Assembly (NCBI GenBank): GCA_016748015.1
Contig: JAAOMT010000741.1
Location: forward strand, 289,621 to 353,620
Direction: 5' to 3'
From: Geosiphon pyriformis
Taxonomy: Eukaryota > Glomeromycota > Glomeromycetes > Archaeosporales > Geosiphonaceae
Length of the DNA stretch: 64,000 nt
Numbering within the stretch: the stretch's first letter is position 1; every line of letters starts with the position of its first letter. The notes below the pieces were generated by a model. It ran no database searches and was not told where the DNA came from. It worked only from the letters and a program-made list of their open reading frames with translations. This document shows, piece after piece, positions 24,210 through 33,424 of this stretch. The position numbers and the translations under genes were made by a program.

Positions 24210-24492
24210 TGTTACCAGACGAAATTAGAGATATTATTTAGCATGAAATTATCTTTATAATTCCTATCATTAATTAGCATATATTATTGTTTCAAATTAT
24301 TACTTATTACATTAGCAAAATGTCTGAAATTATCATTTAATTAATAACCCAATTCATACATAACACAAATGTAACCTAATTGTGATGATCAATCATGCAA
24401 TACCCTGAAATATGTAACATTCAAAAGTTCGCCGAAATTTGTAGAAATTTGCCGAAATAATTGATAGTTTACCAAAATATCTAATAGTTCGC
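24210..24492 (+). repeat. Truncated LTR-1 fused in tandem to the 5' LTR of element 1
   Basis: First 283 bp of the LTR, starting TGTTACCAG and ending at TTCGC inside a U3 repeat unit, immediately followed by TGTTACC of the full LTR. The intact LTR has TTCGCTG in a U3 unit, so the junction shares the bases TG. It lies inside the target duplication, so it arrived together with element 1. Confidence 0.85.
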
Positions 24493-24710
24493 TGTTACCA
24501 GATGAAATTAGAGATATTATTTAGCATAAAATTATCTTTATAATTCCTATCATTATTTAACATATATTATCATTTCAAATTATCACTTATTACATTAGCA
24601 AAATATCCGAAATTATCATTTAATTAATAATCCAATTTGTACATAACACAAATATAATCTAATTGTGATGATCAATCATGCAATACTCCAAAATATGTAA
24701 CATTCAAAAG

Positions 24711-24821
24711 TTCACCGAAATTTGTAGAAATTTGCCAAAATAATTAATAGTTCACCAAAATATCTAATAGTTTACAGAAATAACTTGTAGTTCGCTGAAA
24801 TGTATTTTTAGTTCAGCAAAA
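24711..24821 (+). repeat. 20-bp tandem repeats with TTCGCCGAA dyad in U3 of LTR-1
   Basis: Cores at 24711, 24731, 24751, 24771, 24791 and 24812 (TTCACCGAAA, TTTGCCAAAA, TTCACCAAAA, TTTACAGAAA, TTCGCTGAAA, TTCAGCAAAA). The truncated copy keeps TTCGCCGAAA (24428) and TTTGCCGAAA (24448), and the 3' LTR has the equivalent array at 33611-33720. The inferred ancestor TTCGCCGAA is a dyad with two CpG sites. Probable upstream activating sites. Confidence 0.8.
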
Positions 24822-24872
24822 TTGTAGAAAAAAACAAAGTTCAAGTTCATAGAATAATGATACAATAAGTTG

Positions 24873-24880
24873 TATAAAAG
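24873..24880 (+). promoter_or_regulatory. LTR promoter TATA box, element 1
   Basis: TATAAAAG, 50 bp downstream of the U3 repeats and about 75 bp upstream of AATAAA; the same box is at 33773-33780 in the 3' LTR. Transcription should start shortly downstream of it, near 24900. Confidence 0.75.
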
Positions 24881-24955
24881 AAGAGCTTCTCTCTTCAAGA
24901 AAATGTATCTTATTCAGATTTATCACTTAGAACTATTCTTACACACACAAAAAGA

Positions 24956-24961
24956 AATAAA
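24956..24961 (+). terminator. Poly(A) signal in LTR-1
   Basis: AATAAA in the LTR; in the 3' LTR the equivalent at 33856-33861 would direct 3' end formation of the genomic RNA. Confidence 0.55.
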
Positions 24962-25479
24962 ATATCAAATAATTCAAAAAACCAATTTTTTTTAAAATAT
25001 TGCACTTAGAAAATCTCCAAAAACCCAACTAATGTTTTGAAATTGATTAGCTACTAATTTCAGTAAACTGTTAGTGACTCCAGGCCTGGATAGAAAACGT
25101 TTCCCTTGACAGAATTCTATTTTTTTTACATTTCTTTATTTTCTTTCTTTTATTTTTTTATTATAATTATTAAGGTAGCCTGCAGACGAGATTCCTGTAG
25201 AAGAGTTGACTTTCACAGCAAAGTAACTACACATTTTTAGTGAGCTTCCAGACAAGCAATTCTTGGGAAAGAGTTGACATTTACTACAATGTAACTACAT
25301 GAAGCAACTGGCACAGAATTGGCCATTCCACTTATAAGCCCAGCAGTTCAAATTATAGAAAATATTTTGAAGATAAAATTCAGTTATCGGAGGTTTAAAC
25401 ACTTCCCATAGTTGTGAATTAACAGCACTACAACAAACATACAAGAGCTAAAAAGAGACCAAAAACCTCTGGTAACATT

Positions 25480-25491
25480 TGGTGCTCTCCC
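25480..25491 (+). promoter_or_regulatory. Primer-binding site, element 1
   Basis: TGGTGCTCTCCC, two bases after the LTR end. It would pair with a tRNA ending GGGAGAGCACCA. The same site, worn, follows LTR-1 at 47543 (TGGTGCTTTTCT). Confidence 0.75.
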
Positions 25492-25522
25492 ACAGAAACA
25501 ACACAGCAAAAACAACTTCAAA

Positions 25523-27400
25523 GTGGCGATCACACCAGATGCAACAACTCTAGAGTATTACCAGTTAATCTACACTCACTGCAAGCAAAAATTCAACATT
25601 CCAGATGGAATTGAAATTGTTAAGAAATCAGTATACCAATACATTGAAAACCACATCAACAATTATCTTTTTGGAAATTACAATATCTCAGAAGTTAGAA
25701 GCAACCTTTACAATAATTTAGTACACTATTCACAGTTGGGAACTGAAGACCTTAACAGTGAAACACTTGCCACTTACTTTCAAGAACTTAATTTTAACAT
25801 TATCAAGTACTGTGAAGAAACATATTCAGTATAGTCTCTATACTCTATTAATTTTGAATCAGAGACAGAAACAAGCAACAAAGGCAAACAAAAATTGAAG
25901 CAATACTCAAAAACCACCCCAAATACTCCAATACTACCAAAAACAACTGCCAAACACTTACAAACACCTGAACAAGAAACCAGTTCAAAACTTCTACTTA
26001 CTATCACACTTTTTCCAGCTTTACTTGCACAAGCACAAACACCTAATTCACTCTTAAATCAATTTGCAAGACTAGAAGATTTTACATCACTCAAAAGTCC
26101 CACCAGACAACAAGAACTCCTTTAAACTAGTTCTAATCTTCTTGACTTTCTAGCTGAAAATCAAAGTGAACACTCTGAGACAGCAGCAAATAAAGAAAAC
26201 GACTCTGAAATATCTGAAGAAGAATCAATAGACAGTGAAAATGAAGAAGACAAAATGACAGCATACATCGCAAAAATTCCTGAATTTAATGGAGAAGACA
26301 TTAAGACCAGTCCCCAAGAATGGCTCAACCAAGTTACTAAAGCTGAAGATGCAAATGGATGGAATGCTGCCAGAATGTTAAGAACAATTCCCTACTTTTT
26401 CAAAAGAACAGCAGGCAAATAGTTTGAAAACTTGACCACCTCTTTTAATGACTGGACAGCTTTCAAAACTGCCTTCTTAGAACAATTCACCAATAACAAC
26501 ACCTCAATCACACTTCGAAATCATTTTCGCAACATCAAATAAGAACCCTCCAAATCTGTTATAACTTATATTAGGAAATTCAACAAACTTCTTAGACGAA
26601 TTCGCCAACTTGAAACTAATAATTATTATTCCAATGCTCAAATCTTGGATCAATTTATTGCTGGTTTAAAGGATAAACTGATTAAAAAAGTTCACTCACA
26701 TGCCCCAGAAGATTTAAACTCTGCCATTCAGCATGCAAAGAGATATGAAATGGCCATGAAAAAAGCCAATCATACAAAACTCATGAACTTAACCATTGGA
26801 GAGACCAGCTCAGCAGCTGAAGAAAAAATTGACCAACTCACAAAAAAAGTCAAAAACTATTTCATCAACCAACAACAACAGCAACCCCAAAGATATCAAC
26901 CACCCCAAAGACAGAATCAAAACAACTTCACATTATCCTCTAATAACCAGCCTTAGAATTGCCATTACTGTGGAATTCCTGGCCACTGGAAAAAAGATTG
27001 CAGAAAGCTACAATGAGACCAACAGAATAGGAGTAATCAACGTTACTCTTCGCCACAACAATCTTATTACCAACTACCACTACCACCAGCTTACTATTCA
27101 CCAAGACCACAATATCAAACTGACTACTATCAACCTGCTCCACAGCCAATGCAACAACAGTATCAATAACCCATTCAATATTACCAAGTACCTGCTCGAA
27201 GATTGGTTCAACAAAACCAATTTGCACCACAAAACCAATTTGCAACAAACAACAACAGAATCAACCCAAATAACCAATTAGTTCCTCGAAATCCAGCTCA
27301 ACCAAGACCCACCCATTATCATACTCAACCTAGCTATCTTAAAATACCTGAAGAACAGGATTTTTACCATACTGCACTCTCGAAAGGTAGAGCTGCAGTA
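25523..27400 (+). pseudogene. Gag, element 1
   Basis: Capsid and nucleocapsid precursor. Homology begins at GTGGCGATC (25523); no ATG precedes it in frame back to a stop at 25415, and the other members of the family also have GTG here. Regions: N-terminal domain (EYYQLIYTHCKQKFNIPDG), acidic linker (near 26160-26250), gag core (PQEWLNQVTKAEDANGWNAARMLRTIPYFF, 26310-26400; then ITYIRKFNKLLRRIRQLE), a helical segment (KKVHSHAPEDLNSAIQHAKRYE), and the CCHC knuckle CHYCGIPGHWKKDC (26960-27001), fully intact. A Gln/Pro/Tyr-rich tail follows. In-frame stops at 25832, 26123, 26420, 26540, 26954, 27014 and 27167 all fit Gln, Trp or Arg codons changed by transitions. Confidence 0.9.
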
Positions 27401-27960
27401 TGACAACAAAACCCTTCCTATACTTTTACCACAATCCCACCAGCCAGAATTGCTGAAAATGCCAACCTTTCAGATATATTCTCTTTTAAGTTTGAAGCAA
27501 ATAAGTTACTATTCCTGCTTAGCAATGCAGCTGCCAATAAACAAAAAGCAATCACTGCTATGTACACTGAAGCAGAAGTCGAAGGAAAAGCAATTTGCTT
27601 GATCCTAGACAGTGGATCCACCAGAAGCATCATCATCTACCAGTTAATGCAACAGTTAAAGAAAAATGTCGACTGACTAGCTCAAACAATAATTGTTACT
27701 GCTGATGGCATAAAAAAAACTCCAATAGGAGAAATTGACAATTTTTCATTCACTCTTGATGGAATCACTATTTCAGTCAAAGTTCTTGTAATGGACACAC
27801 TTCAGTATTAAGCCCTTGTCAGAAATGATTGGCTCCAAAAAACCAATGCAAAATTAGACTGAAAAACCCAAGAATTACAACTTTCCTATTAAGGACAACA
27901 TGTCCGAGTACCCACTACTTGTGGTACATTCAACAAATGATCAGAGAAAGCTCCTGTCTT
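27401..27960 (+). pseudogene. Aspartic protease, element 1
   Basis: Processes the polyprotein. The lead-in IPPARIAENANLSDIFSFKFE is followed by AEVEGKAICLILDSGSTRSIIIYQLMQQL, with an intact Asp-Ser-Gly active site (near 27605), then IVTADGIKKTPIGEIDNFSFTLDG and KVLVMDTLQY, and the post-protease ALVRNDWLQKTNAKLD motif of this family. It is in frame with gag. Stops at 27674 (TGA at an Arg position), 27809 (TAA at Gln) and 27860 (TGA at Trp) interrupt it. Catalytic residues survive although the frame does not. Confidence 0.9.
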
Positions 27961-28760
27961 TGAATTTAAAGAAGAGGAAGAAAAGCCTGTAGTCGAAATA
28001 TTTATGGCACTTGAATCAACATCTAACTGGGCTGAAGAAACTGAGCAAATGTATTTTGCAACAAACTCATATTCAGAGGAACCAGAAACCTCTGAATAGA
28101 ACATCTCATATTCTAAACCAGAACCAAAGAAACAACACCCTTACATTCCACTCAAATGCAAGGACTGCCACAAGAAACTCTCCTCAATGGGAGCCTGTAT
28201 TTCACCTGAAGAAAAATATGAAAATCATACTTGTTATTACTGTAAGGCTTGCCACAGAGAATGATGGAGCCATCTAATAAAAAGAAGTGGAAAATAGAAC
28301 AACACCCTTTGTTTGACTTGTGGAGATATACTACCAGAAGAATGCAATTGGATTGATGTAGCAATGAAAGGAGGAATCTGCAATCAAATCTGCCAATATG
28401 CTTTATCAATTTCAGAAAAAGTCAAAAGAAGAACACCTTTTGATGCAGCATACAACAATGCTCTCAACAAACTTTATTACTACTCCCATGATGCTGAGAT
28501 GATTTTCGACCTAGCAATGGCATTAGTTAATAGAGCTACCAAAGAAGATGTTTGTCAAATAAAAGAAGCAGAATACATTAAATACATCATAGAATTAGCT
28601 GGATTTGATTATGAAGATGAGGTAGAAGTGTACCATCAAATCACAAGTCACACCTACCCAACTAAAGAAGCTTAAGCTCAATGGCTAGAACAAATGAACA
28701 TTAAATTATGTAAGGAATGCATAATGCCTTGTGATGAACAATGGTGTTCTGAATGCTATG
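27961..28760 (+). pseudogene. Cys-rich triple zinc-ribbon-like region, element 1
   Basis: Polyprotein segment between protease and dUTPase, in the same frame. Three paired-Cys modules are visible: LKCKDCHKKLSSM ... CYYCKACHRE (28152-28260), LCLTCGDILPEECNW ... GGICNQICQ (28313-28400), and, after about 100 mostly helical residues (TPFDAAYNNALNKLYYYSHDAEM), LCKECIMPCDEQWCSECY (28706-28760). Elements 2 and 3 contain the same block with conserved CKKKLSS, YYC and LCLTC. Zinc binding is inferred from CxxC spacing; the role is unknown (RNA binding, dimerisation or a scaffold for dUTPase are possible). Stops at 28097, 28262, 28283 and 28673. Confidence 0.75.
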
Positions 28761-29623
28761 TTCTTAGTATTCCCTTGCCCAGCGAAAGTGATAAATACAA
28801 AATTGAATTTGGAGAATCTGAAGCAATAGAAGAAATTAAAACAACACCCATCTATCTTATCAAAAATCAGCCTGTCTTACAACTCAAATACTTCAACAAC
28901 AATGGACAAGGAATAAAACCCAAAAAAGCACATGAAATTGATACTGAATATGACTTAAGATATCCAGACAAGGATACTCTTGTTCTCAAACCCAAATCTC
29001 TCACAAAAATCAACCTCAAAATTGCTCTCGAAATCCCACCAGGAGCAATAGTTCAAATCACCTCCCAGTCCTCTCTGGCAAGCAAAAGAATTAATGTCAG
29101 AGGAGGAATAATCAATGCTGGATATACTGGTGACATAACAGTAATACTCCAAAACAAAACTGACAAGCCATTTAAGATTGAACATACTGAGAAAATTGCC
29201 CAAGCCATTTATTTACTCTTAATCAACATTTCAAGTTTACAATTAGTCAATCAAAGAGAACTATTGGAAAAAAGGGAAAGAGGAACCCAAGGTTTTGGTT
29301 CAACTGGACAATTCACAATTCCAGTAAACATAGTCCTCAATGAACAGAAAGAATCTTACCAAATTTTACAACTTCCACAACCAATTATCATTTCACTCTT
29401 TGGAGAATACTCTGAAATTTACACTTGTGAAAAGCCAACAACTACACAACAAATTTTTGAGTCCAAAGAACAAATCTGCTTAAAACATAATATCTTGATC
29501 CCAAACATTTATATTCCAGAAGGAACAAAGAAAATCCAAGTTACTTTTTACAATCCCAATAATTTCCCCATAGTTTTATTAAATAACTTAGAAATTGGAG
29601 TTATTTACAGTAATATCTTTTAA
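28694..29623 (+). CDS. dUTPase domain of the element 1 polyprotein (open 309-codon segment)
   Basis: Trimeric-type dUTPases hydrolyse dUTP to dUMP and pyrophosphate, limiting uracil in cDNA. All five motifs are visible, numbered from 28694: motif 1 HEIDTEYDLRYP (80-91, Mg-binding Asp 87), motif 2 SQSSLASKR (124-132, usual Arg is Gln), motif 3 GGIINAGYTGDI (137-148), motif 4 EKIAQAIY (166-173), motif 5 RGTQGFGSTG (196-205, complete). The catalytic Asp of motif 3 (usually IDxxY) is Asn at residue 141 (29114-29116); element 3 keeps Asp. Residues 210-309 are an unassigned beta-rich extension leading to RT. The segment is open, but it is part of a longer polyprotein with stops on both sides (28673 and 29621); the first Met is probably not a real start. 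Confidence 0.85.
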   Translation: MNIKLCKECIMPCDEQWCSECYVLSIPLPSESDKYKIEFGESEAIEEIKTTPIYLIKNQPVLQLKYFNNNGQGIKPKKAHEIDTEYDLRYPDKDTLVLKPKSLTKINLKIALEIPPGAIVQITSQSSLASKRINVRGGIINAGYTGDITVILQNKTDKPFKIEHTEKIAQAIYLLLINISSLQLVNQRELLEKRERGTQGFGSTGQFTIPVNIVLNEQKESYQILQLPQPIIISLFGEYSEIYTCEKPTTTQQIFESKEQICLKHNILIPNIYIPEGTKKIQVTFYNPNNFPIVLLNNLEIGVIYSNIF

Positions 29624-31150
29624 CAAGAACTACTCCAAATAGTTCTCAATTTCTCGGAAATCATTGGACATTCACTACCAAAAATCAATCCAAACTCCAG
29701 CTCTGAAAACTACCATGTTGTCATAAAAAAACTATTTCAAATCAACATGGGACAACTTGAACCACAACAACAGAGCCAGCTCAAAGAGTTAATTGCAGAA
29801 TTTGCTGATATCTTTGCCAAAAACAACAATGACTTAGGAAGAACTGATTTGGTTCAACACCAAATCTATACAAGAGATGCTAAACTAAGGTGACAGCAAG
29901 CCTACCGAGTTGTTCTAGAAAGTCACCAATTTATCTGTGAAGAAGTACAACAGATGCTCAACAATGGGCTTATTCAACCATCAATGAGTTCATGGGCCTT
30001 ACCTGTGGTCTTAGTTAAAAAAAAAAATGGAAAGATACAATTTTGTGTTGATTATCAACAACTTAACAGTATCACTATTGGAGATGCCTACCCTCTTTCC
30101 TGAATTGATGACATGCTAGATGCTCTTGGAAAGTCCAAATACTTTTCAACATTAGATTTAGAGAGTGGATACTGGCAAGTTGTCATGGATCCCAAAGATT
30201 GCCCCAAAACAGTATTCACCACTCAAGGAGAAAATTACAAGTTCAATATAATGTCTTTCGGATTATGCAATGCATCAGCAACATTTCAAAGACTCATGGA
30301 TGTTATTTACAAAGGCCTCCTTTGGAAATCAGTAGTTGTCTATCTCGATGATACTGATGTTTATTCAACATCTTTTGAATTACACTTAAAACACCTGCAT
30401 GAAGTTTTTCAACAATTACAGAAAGCAGGATTGAAACTGAACATTGAAAAATGCCACTTCGTAAAAACAAGTTTGGCCTTTCTTGGTCATATTGTTAGCA
30501 AAGATGGAATTAAACCAGACCCTGGAAAAATCAGCACTGTCAAAAACTTCAAGACTCCATGAAATACCACAGAATTAAAAAAATTTATTGGATTAGCATT
30601 CTATTACCAAAAATTTATTAAAGAATTCTCAGAAATTGCAAAACCCTTCAACCAGCTTACTACTAAAAACGTCAAATACAAATGGATGAAAGAACACCAA
30701 AAAGCTTTTGAAATTCTTAAGGAAAAACTGACAACAGCTCCAATTCTCACCTACTCAGACTTCAGTAACCAATTTTAACTAGCTACAGACACTTCTTACA
30801 CTGCCTTTGGTGCCATCTTATCACAATTAGATGACAATGGAAATGAGCGAGTAATCACTTATGCTAGCAGAACATTAAAACCAGCCAAGAAAAACTACTC
30901 TGCCACAGAACTAGAAACAGCAGCTGTAATTTGGGCCTTATACCACTTCAACCTTTATCTCAGGCCTAAAGAATTCGACATTATTACTGATAATATTGGA
31001 CTCAAATGGCTTCAAAATAAAAATACTCAGCTGAATGCCAAACAAACCCGATGGACAGAATTTCTAGCCAACTACTGATACATTGTACACCATAAACTAA
31101 GAAAACTCCATACCAACGTTAATTGTCTTTCAAGAATGAGGCAAGATTAG
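29624..31150 (+). pseudogene. Reverse transcriptase and RNase H, element 1
   Basis: The RT domain starts near 29860 (RTDLVQHQIYTRDAK) and has GLIQPSMSSWALPVVLVKKKNGKIQFCVDYQQLN, YFSTLDLESGYWQV, MSFGLCNASATFQRLMD and the intact catalytic box VVVYLDDTDVYS (near 30345). The RNase H (30700-31130) keeps the first Asp in ATDTS, the Glu in ATELE and the third Asp in ITDN; the last, normally HADALSR, reads HTNVNCLSR. Stops at 29621, 29891, 30101, 30560, 30776, 31076 and 31148 all fit CGA, TGG, CAA or CAG codons. A frameshift between 31150 and 31160 separates this from integrase. Confidence 0.9.
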
Positions 31151-31154
31151 AATA

Positions 31155-32531
31155 CAAAACCAACACCCATTTGAATTAACAACAAAACAACAAACAATGA
31201 ACCCCAAAAACTACAACAATCTTAAACAATATTTGGAGACATTAACAATCCCAACAGATTGGTCCTCAGATAAAAAACATCAGTTACAACAACAAACCAA
31301 ACAATACTTCTTACACAACAACATGATTTATTATCGAAACTTCAGAAACCCAGACAATTCACTCAGATTAATACAAGAACATGAAAAAGAAACCATTTTA
31401 TATAACATGCACTCAGATCTTTCATCAGCACACTTAGAAAAAGACAGCACCACCCAGAGAACACTAGAATATTACTTTTGGCCTCAAATGAGAAAAGACA
31501 TTCATAAATACGTTAAGTCTTGTAATAGTTGTCAAAGAAGAGAAGGAACTCACCCTACAGAACCTTTAAACCCAATTAAAATTAGACAGCCTTTTGACTG
31601 AGTTGGTATTAATTTAGTCGGACCACTACCTATCACAAACCAAAGAAACCGTTATATTGCAGTAGCTGTAAACTATCTCACCAAATGGCCTGAAGCCAGA
31701 GCCATTCAATGAGCAAATGCAAAATCAGTAGCAAACTTTATCTACGAAGACATTATTTGTAGACATGAATGCCCAATAGAACTTTTATCTGATTAAGGAA
31801 CACATTTTGTAAACAATTTAATCCAGGAAATTTGTGGATGATTTAATGTCAAGAAACCATTATCTTCGCCCTACCATCCACAAACAAATGAACTTGTAGA
31901 ACATTTCAACAGAACATTATGTGAATCATTAACCAAAGTCTCAACCAATTTTGAGCAAGAATGTGATCTCTTTATTCCATCAGTATTACTAGCATATAGA
32001 ACACTAAAACAAGATACCACAAAACACACACCATTTGATTTAACCTATGGAAGGACAGCAACATTACCAATTAGTTTTACAATGGAAACATATCCAGTAC
32101 AATCAATTAATAAAGACAACTTTCAGGAAACACTACAATAAAAAGCCTATACTCTGCTTAGCATATTGGAAAAAAAATGATGAATAGCAGCCACCCATAT
32201 TAAACACTCCCAAGCTTAACAAAAAGAATGGCATGACAACAAATTGCCTCCAGTTACCAATGAATTTAAAATCAGAAACAAAGTTTTCTTACACAGAACT
32301 AAAGCTGAAAAACAATGGAGTGGAAAATTTGAAAATAAATGGGATGGACCATTCTTTATCCATGAAATCCTAGGCAATAGATCAAACAAGTTAAGACTTG
32401 ATAACAAAATCCTAGTAAAAGTTGCACATGGAGATTGTTTGAAACACTATAATTCCAGAAACAATCCTGAACTATTAATTCCACAAATTGGTACACATTC
32501 TCTTTTAATCAATTCCGAAGATATTCTCTGA
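31155..32531 (+). pseudogene. Integrase, element 1
   Basis: Reading in frame 3, the N-terminal zinc region is HSDLSSAHLEK ... SCNSCQRR, with His, His, Cys, Cys preserved (31410-31545). The core has VGINLVGP, where the first catalytic Asp is Asn, LLSD with the second Asp (near 31785), and YHPQTNELVEHFNR with the catalytic Glu (near 31890). The C-terminal domain (32244-32531) is open: VFLHRTKAEKQWSGKFENKWDGPFFIHEIL ... VAHGDCLKHYNSR. Stops at 31599, 31710, 31794, 31839 and 32139 are at Arg, Trp or Gln positions. No chromodomain. Confidence 0.88.
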
Positions 32532-32704
32532 AATTTAGAACCAATAGTTGTCATTGAACAATCTCCCAACTTGAACACTTAACTTAAATTTATTATTATA
32601 GTTATCTCCTTGTAATTTAGAAACAATCTCACAAAAACAAAGCAAAAATAACATAAAAACCCATACACCAAAAATAATTTTTTTTTATTTTCAAATCTCT
32701 TATA

Positions 32705-33424
32705 ATGACTATTCCTCAAAACATTCAACAATTATCCCAAAAACTAATGTTAGCTTTAAAAACAATACTCTAATTATCCATTACTGTTACTAGAAACCAC
32801 GTTAATTATACTCAAACAAAAGTAGTTACAAATTTAGTCCTAAATTCACGAAAATATCACCCATATAAAAAGAACACAAGAAGTTATTCTGGAATTCACC
32901 TGCCAGAACTTTTAAAGCTTGCTTTAAGAGAAAACTTAATGCTCACTCCTATTAGTATTCCACCAAATGCTACTATTCAACAAAAACTTCAACTGTGTCT
33001 TAATGAAGAAAACTACGACTATACTCCAATATATAGATATTTCTACATTGGAAAAACACTTCACAAACAAAAATGAGAGCTTACAGCAGCAAACCTCACA
33101 AAAGAAGCTATTTGGAAACAACTCCACAATGAATTCAAGACAACAGCTGGACCTACAAACAGTCATTATAAACTAAGAGCTGCTCTTAGACTTTATGACC
33201 TATTCCACATCTGTAAAAACGTTCTACAAAACCCAATTTTACAACTTTTGAAGATTCAATACATTGGAAAGCTCACAGAACTAAAAATTCAACAATTTTC
33301 AGACCAAATTTCTTCAATAATTTTGGATTATTATTTGAAAATTACAAATAGTACTTGGACTTTGATGGAGCTTAGTCTTGAAGAGAAAGTTATGTTACCA
33401 GATGAAATTAGAGATATTATTTAG
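32705..33424 (+). pseudogene. Unknown ORF in the env position, overlapping the 3' LTR of element 1
   Basis: An ATG at 32705 opens a frame of 239 codons ending TAG at 33422-33424, broken only by TAA (32774, fits Gln) and TGA (33074, fits Trp); both are transition-type stops like those in the known genes, which suggests a former coding role. The last 10 codons lie inside the LTR (LPDEIRDII). The product is basic, rich in Gln, Leu and Asn, with amphipathic helical stretches (LRAALRLYDLFHICKNVLQ). No signal peptide or membrane segment is seen, so it is not env-like. A string FYIGKT recalls GIY-YIG nucleases, but the first motif is missing. It follows integrase after a 173-bp AT-rich spacer. I do not recognise the family. 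Confidence 0.55.
33380..33389 (+). promoter_or_regulatory. Polypurine tract, element 1
   Basis: GAAGAGAAAG, three bases before the 3' LTR; the expected primer for plus-strand synthesis. It lies inside the unknown ORF. Confidence 0.7.

Larger units (their letters stand above)
24493..25477 (+). repeat. 5' LTR of element 1 (985 bp)
   Basis: TGTTACCAGA ... CTCTGGTAACA: inverted ends with TG...CA. U3 holds six 20-bp-spaced repeats, then TATAAAAG (24873-24880) and AATAAA (24956-24961). The 3' LTR has identical length, so no net indel has accumulated since insertion. Confidence 0.95.

Noticed and set aside
24210-24492. Independent older solo LTR that element 1 later joined by chance
   Set aside because: It lies inside the target duplication of element 1 and no remainder of such an LTR follows on the right, so a single insertion event fits better.
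28011-28277. Separate ORFs overlapping the protease-zinc-ribbon region and many opposite-strand ORFs (for example 26940-27248, 22739-22975, 35922-36203)
   Set aside because: They are shadows of the retrotransposon frames and have no family features of their own.
33020-33090. GIY-YIG nuclease in the unknown ORF, from the string FYIGKT
   Set aside because: The preceding GIY motif and downstream catalytic Arg and Glu cannot be placed; a six-residue match is not enough.
32705-33424. Envelope gene of an endogenous retrovirus-like element
   Set aside because: No signal peptide, cleavage site or transmembrane helix can be seen; only the position is env-like.
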